NCBI RefSeq assembly: GCF_014202225.1
Contig: NZ_JACHGE010000009.1
Span: 124,001-188,000, forward strand
DNA: 64,000 nucleotides
Direction: 5' to 3'
DNA from: Algibacter amylolyticus
Lineage (GTDB): Bacteria; Bacteroidota; Bacteroidia; Flavobacteriales; Flavobacteriaceae
Shown piece by piece: positions 17,147 to 26,898 of this stretch; position 1 is the stretch's first letter, and each line of letters starts with the position of its first letter. The notes beneath the pieces were generated by a model. That model worked only from the letters and a program-made list of their open reading frames with translations. It made no database searches and was not told where the DNA came from. Made by a program: the position numbers and the translations under genes.

Positions 17147-18448
17147 TTAAGCCTTTTTATTTTTCTTAAATCTTAGCACTAAAAACACGAGAGATAATAC
17201 AGCTATACATACTATTGTTGTTATTATTTCATTTTTACCAAGGCTAGATAAAAAGTAAGCAATAATGCCCATGGCTAAAATGGGTACTAAAAGACCGCCA
17301 GGAATTTTAAAAACATCGTTCTGCTCGCTATCAGATTTACGTAATTTAATAACAGATACCGCAACACCAAAATAAAGTATTAACATAGAGCTACTGGCAA
17401 TGACTGCCAGTTGTTCAAAACTACCAGAAATAGCAAAAATAAAGCCCAAAGTGGCATGAGTTATAATGGCTATATAGGGCGTTGCAAATTTTTTATGGAT
17501 TTTAGAAAGTGCTTTTATAGGGATAACGTTATCTCTAGAAAGGGCATAAGCTATTCTAGGGCTATTAAGTATTGTCCCGCTCATATAACCAAACATGGAA
17601 ATTACAGCTCCAATAAGTAATAAGCTGTAACCAAAAGATCCCATAACTACTTTGGCTGTTTCGGCAAGTGGCGCCGCTTTAAAGTTAGGTAAGTTAGCCC
17701 CTAAAACACCTTGCGAAACGGTTTGTATTAAAACATATAGTATCACAACAACCGAGATGCTAATTAAAATGGCTCGAGGTATAGTGCGTTTTGGATTAAT
17801 AACTTCGCCACCCACAATAATACCTGTTTCGCAACCTTGAAAAGCAAAGAATAAAATAAGAGAGGTTTCTCCTAATGTTTTTATACTCGGCATATTTTCA
17901 ATATATAAATTACTAATAGTAACATCTTTAAAACCTAATATAATAAGTAGGAGTAAGGGAATTAGTTTAATCATGGTGTTAAACTTTACTAAGCCAATAC
18001 CTTGTTTTAATCCAATAACATTAATGTAAACTAACCCATAAAAAAGGATAAATAGAAATAAAAAACGTGGCCAGCCTTCAGCAAAAATAGGATATGCAGT
18101 GCCAATAATGTTTACTAATGCGTTTGATACGGCTGCATCGGCAAATAAATTACTTCCAATGGCAAAAGTGCCAGCAATAAAACCGGCATAATCTCCAAAT
18201 GCTGTTTCTATGTAGGTGTACGGACCGCCAGTGTTTGTTACTTTGCTTCCAGCTTCTGCAAAACACAGCATAACCATAGCCATTAGAAAACCGCAAAACA
18301 AATAGGCTATTATACTAGAAGCTCCCATATAACTGGCAACAACAGCAGGCAATACAAAAATACCAGACCCAACAATAATATTAATTATGTTGGCAGACAA
18401 CCCTAATACGCCAACGCGTCTTTTTAAGCCTTCTTCTTTTTTTATCAT
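17147..18448 (-). CDS. APC-family amino acid permease
   Basis: Twelve predicted membrane helices over 433 residues. The first helix carries IINIIVGSGIFVLP (the GSGIF substrate-binding break of the APC fold), and helix 6 has the FFAFQGCETG segment. This is the amino-acid/polyamine/organocation (APC) superfamily; the exact substrate cannot be inferred. The gene lies 15 bases downstream of the DUF1624 gene on the same strand and is probably co-transcribed with it. Confidence 0.88.
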   Translation of the reverse strand: MIKKEEGLKRRVGVLGLSANIINIIVGSGIFVLPAVVASYMGASSIIAYLFCGFLMAMVMLCFAEAGSKVTNTGGPYTYIETAFGDYAGFIAGTFAIGSNLFADAAVSNALVNIIGTAYPIFAEGWPRFLFLFILFYGLVYINVIGLKQGIGLVKFNTMIKLIPLLLLIILGFKDVTISNLYIENMPSIKTLGETSLILFFAFQGCETGIIVGGEVINPKRTIPRAILISISVVVILYVLIQTVSQGVLGANLPNFKAAPLAETAKVVMGSFGYSLLLIGAVISMFGYMSGTILNSPRIAYALSRDNVIPIKALSKIHKKFATPYIAIITHATLGFIFAISGSFEQLAVIASSSMLILYFGVAVSVIKLRKSDSEQNDVFKIPGGLLVPILAMGIIAYFLSSLGKNEIITTIVCIAVLSLVFLVLRFKKNKKA

Positions 18449-18463
18449 ATTTAACTTATAAAA

Positions 18464-19642
18464 TTATAGATAGCTTAACCACCATTTGTCTTTATTGGTA
18501 GCCTTATAAATCATATATTTTTTTGATGGATAGTAAAGGAGCGCAATTACAAACATCCAAACCATATAAACAACAAATAGCGAATAACCATAATTAATTA
18601 GTTTAGCGTTCTGGAAGACTTCTTTTGTTAAAATCATGTCTTGCCAATTTCCTCCAAAAAGGAGAATGCCTAATATAGCTAGAACATGGATAACTAAAAT
18701 GTGAAGGAAGTAGTAAAATAGTGGCACACGACCAAAAACTAAAAGGAAATCACTTATTTTGTTTTTAGTGTTTTCTATAAGATATAGAAAAATTAAAGCA
18801 GGACCAATAGTAATTAAAATGTATACTAAAGATGGTGGGTATTTGGTGACTTTAAAAAAGGCAAATACCGTTTTTGTAGTGGTATCTTGTACTGTCCATG
18901 GGACTAAATCACCATAAATATTAATGCCTCTAATTATAAAGAATAATACAATGGCTGTGGTACCAATAGCTAATAGATATTTTTTTCTGAGTTCTGCTGA
19001 AAAACTGTTTTGGTAAAGTTTACCAAAACAATACCCTAATAAGATCACCCCAAACCAAGGCAAAATGGGATAAGCAAAGGCAAACATAGTATTATTAATT
19101 ACTAAAAACTGTCGTTGGTGTAAAATATACCATAATATAGATGTTGTGCTTGTGCCCGTAAAAGTGATGCCGTCCAACAAATTATGTCCTATTACTAGTA
19201 TAATTCCCAGCGCTAGTATAGCTTTAAAAGGTAAATAAATAGTAAAAGCTAATAGCATCATGCATAGGCCAATAGCCCAAATAACCTGCAGAATAATAAA
19301 ACTGTAACTAACATCAAACTTCCATAAAAAGTTATTGACTATCAATGCTAAAAGAACCAACCAAATGCCTCGTGTTAATAAAAACTTGAATAATTGATTC
19401 TTAGTTTTTTTTGCACCGTATAAAAAAGCAGAGGTGCCGGCAAGAAATATAAAAACAGGGGCACAATAATGGGTTATAAACCTAGTAAAGAATAAAAAGG
19501 GTGTAGTGGTTTCTAAATTCATTGGGTCGCTAAAAAACGAACCGTAATGGAAATAGTCCCTAACATGGTCCAAAGCCATAATAACCATAACTAGACCTCT
19601 TAATATGTCTATAGATTCTATGCGCTTTGTTTTAATGTGCAT
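18464..19642 (-). CDS. DUF1624 / heparan-alpha-glucosaminide acetyltransferase-like membrane protein
   Basis: 392 residues with about ten membrane helices. The N-terminus RIESIDILRGLVMVIMALDH, with FHYGSFFSD and HYCAPVFIFLAGTSAF, is the DUF1624 signature shared with lysosomal HGSNAT and bacterial membrane acyltransferases. The likely role is acetyl transfer to a sugar or lipid across the membrane, but the substrate is unknown. AGGAG-like bases precede the ATG. A 28-base palindrome sits in its presumed leader. The APC permease gene follows. Confidence 0.85.
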   Translation of the reverse strand: MHIKTKRIESIDILRGLVMVIMALDHVRDYFHYGSFFSDPMNLETTTPFLFFTRFITHYCAPVFIFLAGTSAFLYGAKKTKNQLFKFLLTRGIWLVLLALIVNNFLWKFDVSYSFIILQVIWAIGLCMMLLAFTIYLPFKAILALGIILVIGHNLLDGITFTGTSTTSILWYILHQRQFLVINNTMFAFAYPILPWFGVILLGYCFGKLYQNSFSAELRKKYLLAIGTTAIVLFFIIRGINIYGDLVPWTVQDTTTKTVFAFFKVTKYPPSLVYILITIGPALIFLYLIENTKNKISDFLLVFGRVPLFYYFLHILVIHVLAILGILLFGGNWQDMILTKEVFQNAKLINYGYSLFVVYMVWMFVIALLYYPSKKYMIYKATNKDKWWLSYL

Positions 19643-19663
19643 GTGGTTTTTTATCTCCTTTAA

Positions 19664-19691
19664 TGTATGTTAAATTTCAATTTAACATACA
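19664..19691. promoter_or_regulatory. 28-base perfect palindrome upstream of the DUF1624 gene
   Basis: TGTATGTTAAATT, TC, then its exact reverse complement: 13-base arms, starting 21 bases before the DUF1624 ATG (minus strand). It could be an operator for a dimeric repressor or an mRNA hairpin near the ribosome site. It has no T run, so a terminator is unlikely. Confidence 0.55.
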
Positions 19692-19810
19692 AGTCTTTTT
19701 ATTTATGCTATTAATAAAAAAGACGTAGGGAATAGGTATAATATTAGATAAAATATTGACTATAACCAAATGTTTTAAAGTATATATAATATATAAGGTG
19801 CTTGGGTAAA

Positions 19811-19852
19811 AAAAAAGCCTCCAAAATCACTAAGATTTTGAAGGCTTTTTTT
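19811..19852 (-). terminator. terminator of the sterol-desaturase-like gene
   Basis: AAAAAAGCCTCCAAAATC pairs with GATTTTGAAGGCTTTTTT with one mismatch across a 5-base loop, with A/T tracts on both sides. It lies right after the stop of the minus-strand gene. Confidence 0.88.
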
Positions 19853-19865
19853 AAACCTTAAAAAG

Positions 19866-20807
19866 TTAACTTTTTAAGGTTTCTGCTTCCATTTGCTTTC
19901 GTAGTTGTTTAATGGTTAGGGTACTACCATCATGACTCCAACCTGGTGCACCAAAAGCATACATAAATTTATGGTACCAGTTTTTAGATTTCTTCATATC
20001 ATTCCAGATATCCTTGTATTCATGGGTTAAAATAACTAATGGGTTATATGAGTTTGGAGCGTGTGTTACACCGTATTTTATTTCAATATTTTCATCTAGT
20101 TCTTTCCAGGTACCAAACATTTTATCAAAAATATTTAAAAAGCCACCATGGTTTTTATCCATATACTCTAGATTTTGAGCGTGGTGTACTTGGTGCATGG
20201 TGTGTGTGTTCATAAATTTTTCTATGAATCCCATTTTTGGAACATAAACAGAGTGCAACTGAAATTGCCAAAGCGCTTCTATACCTAAACAAACGACTAG
20301 CATTTCTGGGGGAAAGCCAATTGCGGGTATCCACATATAGAAAAAGGGCTTATAAAATATAGTAAACCAACCGTTTCTTACGGCCGTTCCTAAATTAAAA
20401 TTGTCTGAGGAATGGTGTACAATATGAGCTGCCCATAAAACACGAACATTATGGTTTTGCCTGTGAAACCAGTAATAACTAAAATCATCTAATAATTGGC
20501 AAATTAGCCAGATATACCAAGCATATCCAAAGGATTGCCAACCCATAATGTTCATACGAACACCATCAACTAAAGGGTTAAAAACTTCATAAACATAATT
20601 AAAAAGTACTATAGCTGCAATAGTTTTGGTAAGTGGTGCTAAAACGGCAGAACCTATACCCATAGTAAGGCTCGCCATTAAATCTTTATTATCGTAAAGC
20701 TCTTTACTTTTTTTATCTTTTCTATGATGTCTGCTATATGTAAATTCAAGAAGTATGAGTCCAAGAAAACAAGGTACACCGTAAACGAGAGGGTTTGTAA
20801 AATCCAT
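19866..20807 (-). CDS. sterol desaturase / fatty acid hydroxylase superfamily protein
   Basis: Membrane di-iron hydroxylase of 313 residues with four or more helices. The histidine clusters that bind iron are present: HRQNH near residue 116, HIVHHSS near residue 129 and HTMHQVHHA near residue 203. The N-terminal TSLTMGIGSAVLAPL-like helices fit the family. The substrate is unknown; possibilities include sterol-like lipids, fatty acids and carotenoids. It is monocistronic, with its own -7 box and terminator. Confidence 0.88.
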   Translation of the reverse strand: MDFTNPLVYGVPCFLGLILLEFTYSRHHRKDKKSKELYDNKDLMASLTMGIGSAVLAPLTKTIAAIVLFNYVYEVFNPLVDGVRMNIMGWQSFGYAWYIWLICQLLDDFSYYWFHRQNHNVRVLWAAHIVHHSSDNFNLGTAVRNGWFTIFYKPFFYMWIPAIGFPPEMLVVCLGIEALWQFQLHSVYVPKMGFIEKFMNTHTMHQVHHAQNLEYMDKNHGGFLNIFDKMFGTWKELDENIEIKYGVTHAPNSYNPLVILTHEYKDIWNDMKKSKNWYHKFMYAFGAPGWSHDGSTLTIKQLRKQMEAETLKS

Positions 20808-20823
20808 GAAATTATAATTTTAT

Positions 20824-20831
20824 CAAAAATA
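20824..20831 (-). promoter_or_regulatory. -7 promoter box of the sterol-desaturase-like gene
   Basis: Minus-strand TATTTTTG, matching TAnnTTTG, 16 bases before the ATG. Confidence 0.55.
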
Positions 20832-20874
20832 TAACGATTTTAATTGTAATGCTTAATAAGCTTCAATTTATTTC

Positions 20875-20915
20875 AAAAAAAATGGCTTTAAAACAATTTT
20901 TGAGTTTTAAAGCCA
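20875..20915 (-). terminator. terminator of lysA
   Basis: TGGCTTTAAAAC (20883-20894) and GTTTTAAAGCCA (20904-20915) are exact 12-base arms around a 9-base loop. On the minus strand the hairpin is followed by eight T residues. The lysA stop is 23 bases upstream of it. Confidence 0.9.
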
Positions 20916-20937
20916 GTAATTTATTTTCAGAAAGCTA

Positions 20938-22173
20938 TTATTTTGCTAAAACAGTTTCTTTTTTTGAAGTGAAGTCAACTTCAACTTGATTATTTATAAT
21001 GTCTTCAAAAGTTTCTCTTTTTCTAATCAAGTGCGCTTCGTTATTATACCACAAAACTTCAGCAGGACGGAATCTAGAGTTATAATTACTAGCCATAGAA
21101 AAACAATAGGCTCCAGCGTTTTTAAAACTTAAAATATCACCATCATTAATTTCATTTATACGCCTGTTATTACCAAATGTGTCGGTTTCGCATATATAAC
21201 CAACAACCGTGTAAAAGCGCTCTCTTCCGTTAGGGTTAGAGATGTTTACAATATCATGGTGTGAGCCATAAAACATAGGGCGAATTAAATGATTAAAACC
21301 AGAATCTACTTGAGCAAATACAGTTGAGGTAGTTTGTTTTACAGCATTCACTTTAGTTAAAAAGCTACCAGATTCGCTTACTAAAAACTTACCAGGTTCA
21401 AAGGCTAAGGTTAAATCCTTTCCGTAAGACTTACAGAAATCATTAAATCTTGCCGATAATTTTTTCCCTAATTCTTCAATATTAGTTTCTATATCTCCTT
21501 GTTTGTAAGGTACTTTAAAACCAGAACCAAAATCGATAAATTCTAAGTTTTTGAATTGTTTAGCAGTATCAAATAAAATTTCACTTGCATAAAGAAATAC
21601 TTCAATATCTAAAATATCACTTCCAGTATGCATGTGTATACCGTTAATTGTCATTTTAGTGTTTTCCACAATTCTTAAAATATGAGGTATTTGGTGAATA
21701 GAGATACCAAATTTAGAATCTATATGACCTACAGAAATATTAGCGTTACCACCCGCCATAACGTGAGGGTTAATACGAATACAAACAGGAACTTTTGGGT
21801 GTTTTGTTCCAAATTGTTCTAATATAGAAAGGTTATCTATGTTTATTTTAACCCCTAATTTTGCTGCTTCTTCAATTTCATCTAAAGAAACGCCGTTTGG
21901 AGTAAATATAATTTGATCTGGCGAAAAGCCTGCAGCCAATCCTAATTGCACTTCTTGTATTGAAACCGTATCAATACCAGAACCTAAAGACTTTAAAAGT
22001 TTTAATATCGAGATGTTAGATAATGCTTTAACCGCATAATTTATCTTTAATTTTTTTACATTTTTAAAAGCAGACGTAAGTCTTTTGTATTGGTTTTCAA
22101 TTTTCTCAGCATCATAAACGTATACTGGACTTCCAAAATCTTGTGCAATTTTTAGCAACTGATTATCTAACAT
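20938..22173 (-). CDS. lysA: diaminopimelate decarboxylase LysA
   Basis: PLP enzyme that converts meso-diaminopimelate to L-lysine, the last step of the pathway. The Schiff-base lysine is in KINYAVKAL near residue 45. Further signatures are HMHTGSDI near residue 178, GSGFKVPYK near residue 222 and the C-terminal CETDTFG plus GAYCFSMASNYN. At 411 residues it is full length. Monocistronic with a promoter box and a strong terminator. It complements dapD at 56 kb, so the window holds two steps of the succinylase DAP/lysine route. Confidence 0.95.
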   Translation of the reverse strand: MLDNQLLKIAQDFGSPVYVYDAEKIENQYKRLTSAFKNVKKLKINYAVKALSNISILKLLKSLGSGIDTVSIQEVQLGLAAGFSPDQIIFTPNGVSLDEIEEAAKLGVKINIDNLSILEQFGTKHPKVPVCIRINPHVMAGGNANISVGHIDSKFGISIHQIPHILRIVENTKMTINGIHMHTGSDILDIEVFLYASEILFDTAKQFKNLEFIDFGSGFKVPYKQGDIETNIEELGKKLSARFNDFCKSYGKDLTLAFEPGKFLVSESGSFLTKVNAVKQTTSTVFAQVDSGFNHLIRPMFYGSHHDIVNISNPNGRERFYTVVGYICETDTFGNNRRINEINDGDILSFKNAGAYCFSMASNYNSRFRPAEVLWYNNEAHLIRKRETFEDIINNQVEVDFTSKKETVLAK

Positions 22174-22191
22174 GATTCATTTAATTTTTGT

Positions 22192-22199
22192 CAAAGATA
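22192..22199 (-). promoter_or_regulatory. -7 promoter box of lysA
   Basis: Minus-strand TATCTTTG, matching TAnnTTTG, 18 bases before the ATG. Confidence 0.6.
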
Positions 22200-22340
22200 T
22201 TTGTTTGATTTCAAAAAAAAATAAAAAAATAAAAAATATATCAAATTAAACATTTTGTTAATTATTTAACAGTTTTAAATCTGTTAATATTTTTTAAATG
22301 TTTTCGTAAATAAATATTAGGGTAAGTAAACGCTATTATT

Positions 22341-22348
22341 TACATTTG
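22341..22348 (+). promoter_or_regulatory. -7 promoter box of sucC
   Basis: TACATTTG matches TAnnTTTG and ends 25 bases before the sucC ATG. Confidence 0.6.
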
Positions 22349-22373
22349 TGAATCTTAAAAAAGAAGCCATATT

Positions 22374-23564
22374 ATGAATTTACACGAATATCAAGGTAAA
22401 GAAATATTAAATAGTTTTGGAGTACGTATCCAAAGAGGTATCGTAGCACAAAATGCTCAAGAAGCAGTTGCTGCAGCAAAACAATTAACAAGTGAGACCG
22501 GAACAAGCTGGCACGTAATTAAAGCACAAGTACATGCTGGAGGACGTGGAAAAGGCGGAGGCGTTAAGCTTGCTAAAAATTTGCAAGAAGTTGAAGAAAT
22601 TGCAGGTCAAATAATAGGTATGGATTTGGTTACACCTCAAACTTCTGCTGAAGGTAAGCGTGTGCACCAAGTTTTAGTTGCCGAAGATGTTTATTACCCA
22701 GGTGAAACTGAAACTAGTGAGTTTTATGTATCTGTTTTATTAAATAGAGGTACAGGACGTAATATGATTATGTATTCTACTGAAGGTGGAATGGATATTG
22801 AAACTGTTGCAGAAGAAACACCACATTTAATATTTACTGAAGAGATTGATCCTGCTGTTGGTTTAGTGCCATTTCAAGCAAGACGTGTTGCTTTTAACTT
22901 AGGTCTATCTGGTTTAGCATTTAAAGAAATGACAAAATTTGTTACTAATCTTTATACAGCATATGTAAAATCGGATTCTTCTTTATTTGAAATTAACCCG
23001 GTTTTAAAAACGAGCGATAATTTAATTATGGCTGTTGACGCTAAAGTTACTATTGATGACAACGCATTATACAGACATAAAAATTATGTTGATTTACGTG
23101 ATGTACGTGAAGAAAGCGCTATTGAGGTTGAAGCTGGAGAACTAGGTTTAAACTATGTTGATCTTGACGGAAACGTTGGTTGTATGGTTAACGGAGCTGG
23201 TTTAGCAATGGCAACAATGGATTTAATTAAGCAAGCCGGTGGAGAACCAGCTAACTTTTTAGATGTTGGTGGTACTGCTGATGCTGCTCGTGTTGAAGCT
23301 GCATTTAAAATTATTTTAAAAGATCCTGCTGTTAAAGCAATTCTAATAAACATTTTTGGAGGAATTGTACGTTGTGATCGTGTAGCACAAGGTGTTATTG
23401 ATGCTTATAAAAATATGGGGACTATAAATGTGCCAATTATTGTACGTTTACAAGGTACTAACGCTGATATCGCTAAGGAGTTAATTGATAACTCTGGATT
23501 AGATGTTATGAGTGCTACAGAATTTCAAGAAGCTGCTGATAAAGTACAGCAAGTATTAGGATAA
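22374..23564 (+). CDS. sucC: ADP-forming succinyl-CoA synthetase beta subunit
   Basis: TCA-cycle enzyme subunit with an N-terminal ATP-grasp domain (MNLHEYQGKEIL start; KAQVHAGGRGKGGGVKLA near residue 47) and a C-terminal CoA-ligase domain (LDVGGTADA and INIFGGIVRCD). At 396 residues it is full length. The alpha subunit gene sucD is not adjacent here, unlike the sucCD arrangement in many bacteria; I believe separate loci are common in flavobacteria. A strong terminator follows. Confidence 0.96.
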   Translation: MNLHEYQGKEILNSFGVRIQRGIVAQNAQEAVAAAKQLTSETGTSWHVIKAQVHAGGRGKGGGVKLAKNLQEVEEIAGQIIGMDLVTPQTSAEGKRVHQVLVAEDVYYPGETETSEFYVSVLLNRGTGRNMIMYSTEGGMDIETVAEETPHLIFTEEIDPAVGLVPFQARRVAFNLGLSGLAFKEMTKFVTNLYTAYVKSDSSLFEINPVLKTSDNLIMAVDAKVTIDDNALYRHKNYVDLRDVREESAIEVEAGELGLNYVDLDGNVGCMVNGAGLAMATMDLIKQAGGEPANFLDVGGTADAARVEAAFKIILKDPAVKAILINIFGGIVRCDRVAQGVIDAYKNMGTINVPIIVRLQGTNADIAKELIDNSGLDVMSATEFQEAADKVQQVLG

Positions 23565-23604
23565 AAGTTAAGGGCTAAAATTTTTAACACTTCAATTATT
23601 ATAT

Positions 23605-23639
23605 AAAAAAAGAGCAACATTTAAATGTTGCTCTTTTTT
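23605..23639 (+). terminator. bidirectional terminator between sucC and DUF1456 gene
   Basis: AAAAAAGAGCAACAT and ATGTTGCTCTTTTTT are perfect arms with a short TTAA loop and A/T tracts at both ends. It serves sucC and, in the other direction, the convergent gene at 23665. Confidence 0.92.
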
Positions 23640-23664
23640 GTTTTTATAAATAGTATAGATATTT

Positions 23665-23985
23665 CTATTTTTTAATATCCTTTATATTCTTTGGTTTAGA
23701 GAACTTACTTCCCTTTTTAGGATCAAATTTTGGTTTACCCTTTTGCTCTATTTTTTCATTTTTCTTTGGCATTGGACCTCTAAGATGAATAACAAGTCCG
23801 TTTAAAAAATTACGCAATATTTGGTCGCCACATTCCATATACTTTGGATGATCTTCTTTTCTAAAAAAAGCACCTAATTCGCTTTTAGTAATTCTGAAAT
23901 CTACAAGCTCTAAAATTTTTACTATTTCGTCGTCTCGCAGCTTTAAGGCTACTCTTAATTTTTTTAAAATGTCATTATTTGTCAT
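23665..23985 (-). CDS. DUF1456 family protein, single-domain form
   Basis: 106 residues. The DUF1456 (YehS) fold is recognisable from MTNNDILKKLRVALKLRDDE at the start and ELGAFFRKEDHPKYMECGD with LRNFLNGL near residue 60. E. coli YehS has two such units in about 156 residues; this has one unit plus a Lys/Pro-rich tail of about 30 residues. I think single-unit forms are normal in this group, so I do not call a truncation. Function unknown; the basic tail may bind nucleic acid. Confidence 0.8.
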   Translation of the reverse strand: MTNNDILKKLRVALKLRDDEIVKILELVDFRITKSELGAFFRKEDHPKYMECGDQILRNFLNGLVIHLRGPMPKKNEKIEQKGKPKFDPKKGSKFSKPKNIKDIKK

Positions 23986-24379
23986 TGTTGCTTTTTTGTT
24001 TTCTTAAGGCCTATGCATTTCATCGATTTTGAATTTTGCTGAATGAAATACTAACGTTTTTTACATGTTGTAAAGATACCTTAAAAAATGAATTTTTAAA
24101 GGATACGTTTTTAGAGCTAGAATTTGTAATTATGTTTCTGAAATACAGTGTGTTACTGTGGTGGTTTATATGCTGAATTAATGGCTTCTAAAAAGATAAA
24201 GTGCAATTTTATTAGTTTAATAATTCATTTTATTGACGAAACCAATAAAAATCACGATTAAAAGCCTACTGTTTTTCGATAAGTTACATTAAATCCACGA
24301 TTATTTATGAACCCCTTCTGTGTAACTTTATGTTATAATTAATTCATCCCTTTAAGAAAACCCTCAAAAACCCTTAATA
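23986..24379. other. gene-free divergent region
   Basis: Roughly 390 AT-rich bases between two divergent genes. Two weak promoter-like boxes are visible: minus-strand TATCTTTA at 24078-24071 for the DUF1456 gene and TAACTTTA at 24323-24330 for the TerB-like gene. I see no hairpin, repeat or reading frame worth calling. Confidence 0.5.
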
Positions 24380-24793
24380 ATGGTAAATAGAGTAGAAAAA
24401 TTAAGCCTTTTGTCAGAAATGATCGCTTTTGCAAAGTATGATAAGGATATTAAACGCATAGAATATAACTTTTTACTAGGAGTGGCTAAGCAATTAGAAA
24501 TCTCTCGTGATGATTTTGACTATCTGTTAGATAATCCTGTATCGTATACACATTTAAAATCGCATAGCGAACGTATTGTTCAATTTCATAGATTAGTATT
24601 ACTATTAAATATTGAACAAGAAACCAATGAGGATAATAATTCTGCTGGCGTAATCAAGTTATATAATTTTGGTTTACGTATGGGGTTAAGTCATGAATCT
24701 ATTACCAAAGTATTATACTTAATGGAAAGTTTTCCTAATAAAATAGTACCACCTGATGTTTTGATTGATATTTTTAAAACTCAATACAACTAA
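24380..24793 (+). CDS. TerB-like small helical protein
   Basis: 137 residues, all helical, no signal peptide. The pattern LSLLSEMIAFAKYDKDIKRIEYNFLLGVAKQLEIS is like the acidic-aromatic helical repeat of the TerB/DjlA fold (a loose match). I recall that close relatives in flavobacteria are sometimes labelled excinuclease subunit B because they neighbour uvrB; nothing in the sequence supports an excinuclease role. It converges on uvrB, and the shared intergenic hairpin covers the uvrB stop. Function unknown. Confidence 0.6.
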   Translation: MVNRVEKLSLLSEMIAFAKYDKDIKRIEYNFLLGVAKQLEISRDDFDYLLDNPVSYTHLKSHSERIVQFHRLVLLLNIEQETNEDNNSAGVIKLYNFGLRMGLSHESITKVLYLMESFPNKIVPPDVLIDIFKTQYN

Positions 24794-24871
24794 CACATCG
24801 TCTCTCTCCTTTAATTTTAAAGGTTTACTATAATAAGTGTTCATTATAATTTACAAAGGTGTTGCTTATAG

Positions 24872-24903
24872 AAAGCTAAAAGTTTATACTTTTAGCTTTT
24901 CTA
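24872..24903 (+). terminator. terminator of the TerB-like gene overlapping the uvrB 3' end
   Basis: AAAGCTAAAAGT and ACTTTTAGCTTT are perfect 12-base arms around TTAT; the uvrB stop codon lies in the loop. On the plus strand it runs into T-rich sequence. Confidence 0.6.
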
Positions 24904-26887
24904 GTTTTTCTTGGTAAGCTTTAATCTCATCTCTAAGTTTTGCAGCGACTATAAAGTCTAAAGCTTTCGCAGCTTCTTCCATTAGTTTACGTCGTTCTCT
25001 AATTTTCTTTTCCAGTTCGGGTTTGCTTAAATATTCACTTTCTGGTTCGGCAGCTTTTAGCGCTTCAAGTTCATAACTGTAAGTACTTACCGAGTTTTTA
25101 GAAAGCACGTTATCTAAACTTTTATTTAATGCGGTAGGAACGAGGTTGTGTTTTGTGTTGTATGCAATTTGTTTTTCCCTTCTATATTCTGTTTCGTCAA
25201 TCGTTTTTTGCATGCTTTTAGTAATTTTATCAGCATACATTATAGCCTTGCCATTTAAGTTTCTAGCGGCTCTACCAACAGTTTGGGTTAGCGAACGTGC
25301 AGAACGTAAAAAACCTTCTTTATCGGCGTCTAAAATGGCTACTAGCGATACTTCAGGTAAATCTAGACCTTCACGAAGTAAATTAACACCAACCAAGACA
25401 TCAAAAAGTCCTTTTCGTAAATCTTGCATGATTTCTACACGCTCCAAAGTATCAACATCACTATGTATATAACGACAACGAATTTGAATTCTATCTAGAT
25501 ATTTGGTTAACTCTTCTGCCATACGCTTAGTAAGTGTTGTTACTAAAGTACGTTCGTCTTTTTCAATACGCTGTTGTATTTCTTCAATTAAATCGTCAAT
25601 TTGATTTAAACTTGGGCGTACTTCAATAATAGGGTCTAATAAACCTGTAGGACGGATAACTTGTTCAACAAATATACCGTCAGATTTTTGTAACTCGTAA
25701 TCTGCAGGTGTAGCACTAACATATATTATTTGATTTTGAATGGCTTCAAACTCTTCAAATTTTAATGGCCTATTATCCATGGCAGCAGGTAATCTAAATC
25801 CATATTCAACCAAGTTCACTTTTCTGCTTCTATCACCTCCATACATGGCGTGAACTTGAGATATAGTTACGTGACTTTCATCTACAACCATTAAATAATC
25901 ATCTGGAAAATAATCTAATAAACAAAAAGGTCGTGTTCCTGGTAAACGACCATCTAAATAACGCGAATAGTTTTCAATACCCGAGCAATAGCCTAATTCG
26001 CGAATCATTTCCAAATCAAATTCGGTACGTTCTTTAAGACGTTTAGCTTCTAAGTGCTTACCAATCTCTTTAAAATAATCATGTTGTTTTACCAAATCGT
26101 CCTGAATCTCTTTTATAGCGCCTTGTAAAACATCGGGCGAGGTAACAAACATGTTTGCAGGATAAATAGTTAGTTGGTCGTATTTTTCAACAACTTCATT
26201 GGTTTGAATATCAAAGGATTCAATATCTTCAATTTCATCTCCAAAAAAGTGAATTCTAAAGGCATCATCAGCATAGCTAGGAAAAATATCAACGGTATCT
26301 CCTTTTATTCTAAAGTTTCCGTGTCTAAAATCGGCTTCGGTTCTAGAGTATAAACTTTGTACTAATTGATGCAGTAATTTGGTTCTTGAAATTTCTTGAT
26401 CTCTTTTTAAAGTAATAACGTTTTTTTGAAACTCAATGGGGTTTCCAATACCATAAATACAAGAAACAGATGCAATTACTAGAACATCACGACGGCCAGA
26501 GAGAAGAGACGAAGTAGCGCTTAAACGCATTTTTTCTATTTCTTCATTTATAGATAAATCTTTTTCAATAAATACTCCCGAAACAGGGATGTATGCTTCT
26601 GGTTGATAGTAGTCGTAATATGATACAAAGTACTCAACGGCATTATTAGGAAAAAACTGTTTAAATTCCGAATACAATTGGGCAGCTAAAGTTTTGTTAT
26701 GCGCCAAAACCAAGGTTGGCTTTTGGACCTCCTCAATAACATTAGCTACCGTAAATGTTTTTCCAGAACCCGTTACACCAAGTAGCGTTTGGTATTTTTC
26801 GCCAGAAGTAATTCCGTTAACTAGCTGTTTTATCGCTTGTGGTTGATCGCCGGTTGGTTTAAATTCCGATTCAATTTTAAACTGCAT
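24884..26887 (-). CDS. uvrB: excinuclease ABC subunit UvrB
   Basis: Damage-verifying helicase-like subunit of nucleotide excision repair. Walker A is GVTGSGKT near residue 39, the beta-hairpin region is [12 protein letters not shown] near residue 93, DESHVT is the DEAD-box-like motif, and the helicase C-terminal domain has the [13 protein letters not shown] motif VI. The C-terminal UVR domain ([20 protein letters not shown]) that contacts UvrC is present. At 667 residues it is complete. It is downstream of the three T9SS genes, with a 9-base-arm inverted repeat in its leader. Confidence 0.97.
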   Translation of the reverse strand: MQFKIESEFKPTGDQPQAIKQLVNGITSGEKYQTLLGVTGSGKTFTVANVIEEVQKPTLVLAHNKTLAAQLYSEFKQFFPNNAVEYFVSYYDYYQPEAYIPVSGVFIEKDLSINEEIEKMRLSATSSLLSGRRDVLVIASVSCIYGIGNPIEFQKNVITLKRDQEISRTKLLHQLVQSLYSRTEADFRHGNFRIKGDTVDIFPSYADDAFRIHFFGDEIEDIESFDIQTNEVVEKYDQLTIYPANMFVTSPDVLQGAIKEIQDDLVKQHDYFKEIGKHLEAKRLKERTEFDLEMIRELGYCSGIENYSRYLDGRLPGTRPFCLLDYFPDDYLMVVDESHVTISQVHAMYGGDRSRKVNLVEYGFRLPAAMDNRPLKFEEFEAIQNQIIYVSATPADYELQKSDGIFVEQVIRPTGLLDPIIEVRPSLNQIDDLIEEIQQRIEKDERTLVTTLTKRMAEELTKYLDRIQIRCRYIHSDVDTLERVEIMQDLRKGLFDVLVGVNLLREGLDLPEVSLVAILDADKEGFLRSARSLTQTVGRAARNLNGKAIMYADKITKSMQKTIDETEYRREKQIAYNTKHNLVPTALNKSLDNVLSKNSVSTYSYELEALKAAEPESEYLSKPELEKKIRERRKLMEEAAKALDFIVAAKLRDEIKAYQEKLEKLKV

Positions 26888-26898
26888 ATGCCTTTAAT

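Noticed and set aside
23665-23985. Truncated YehS pseudogene.
   Set aside because: The single DUF1456 unit is intact with a proper start and stop, and I believe short forms occur in relatives.
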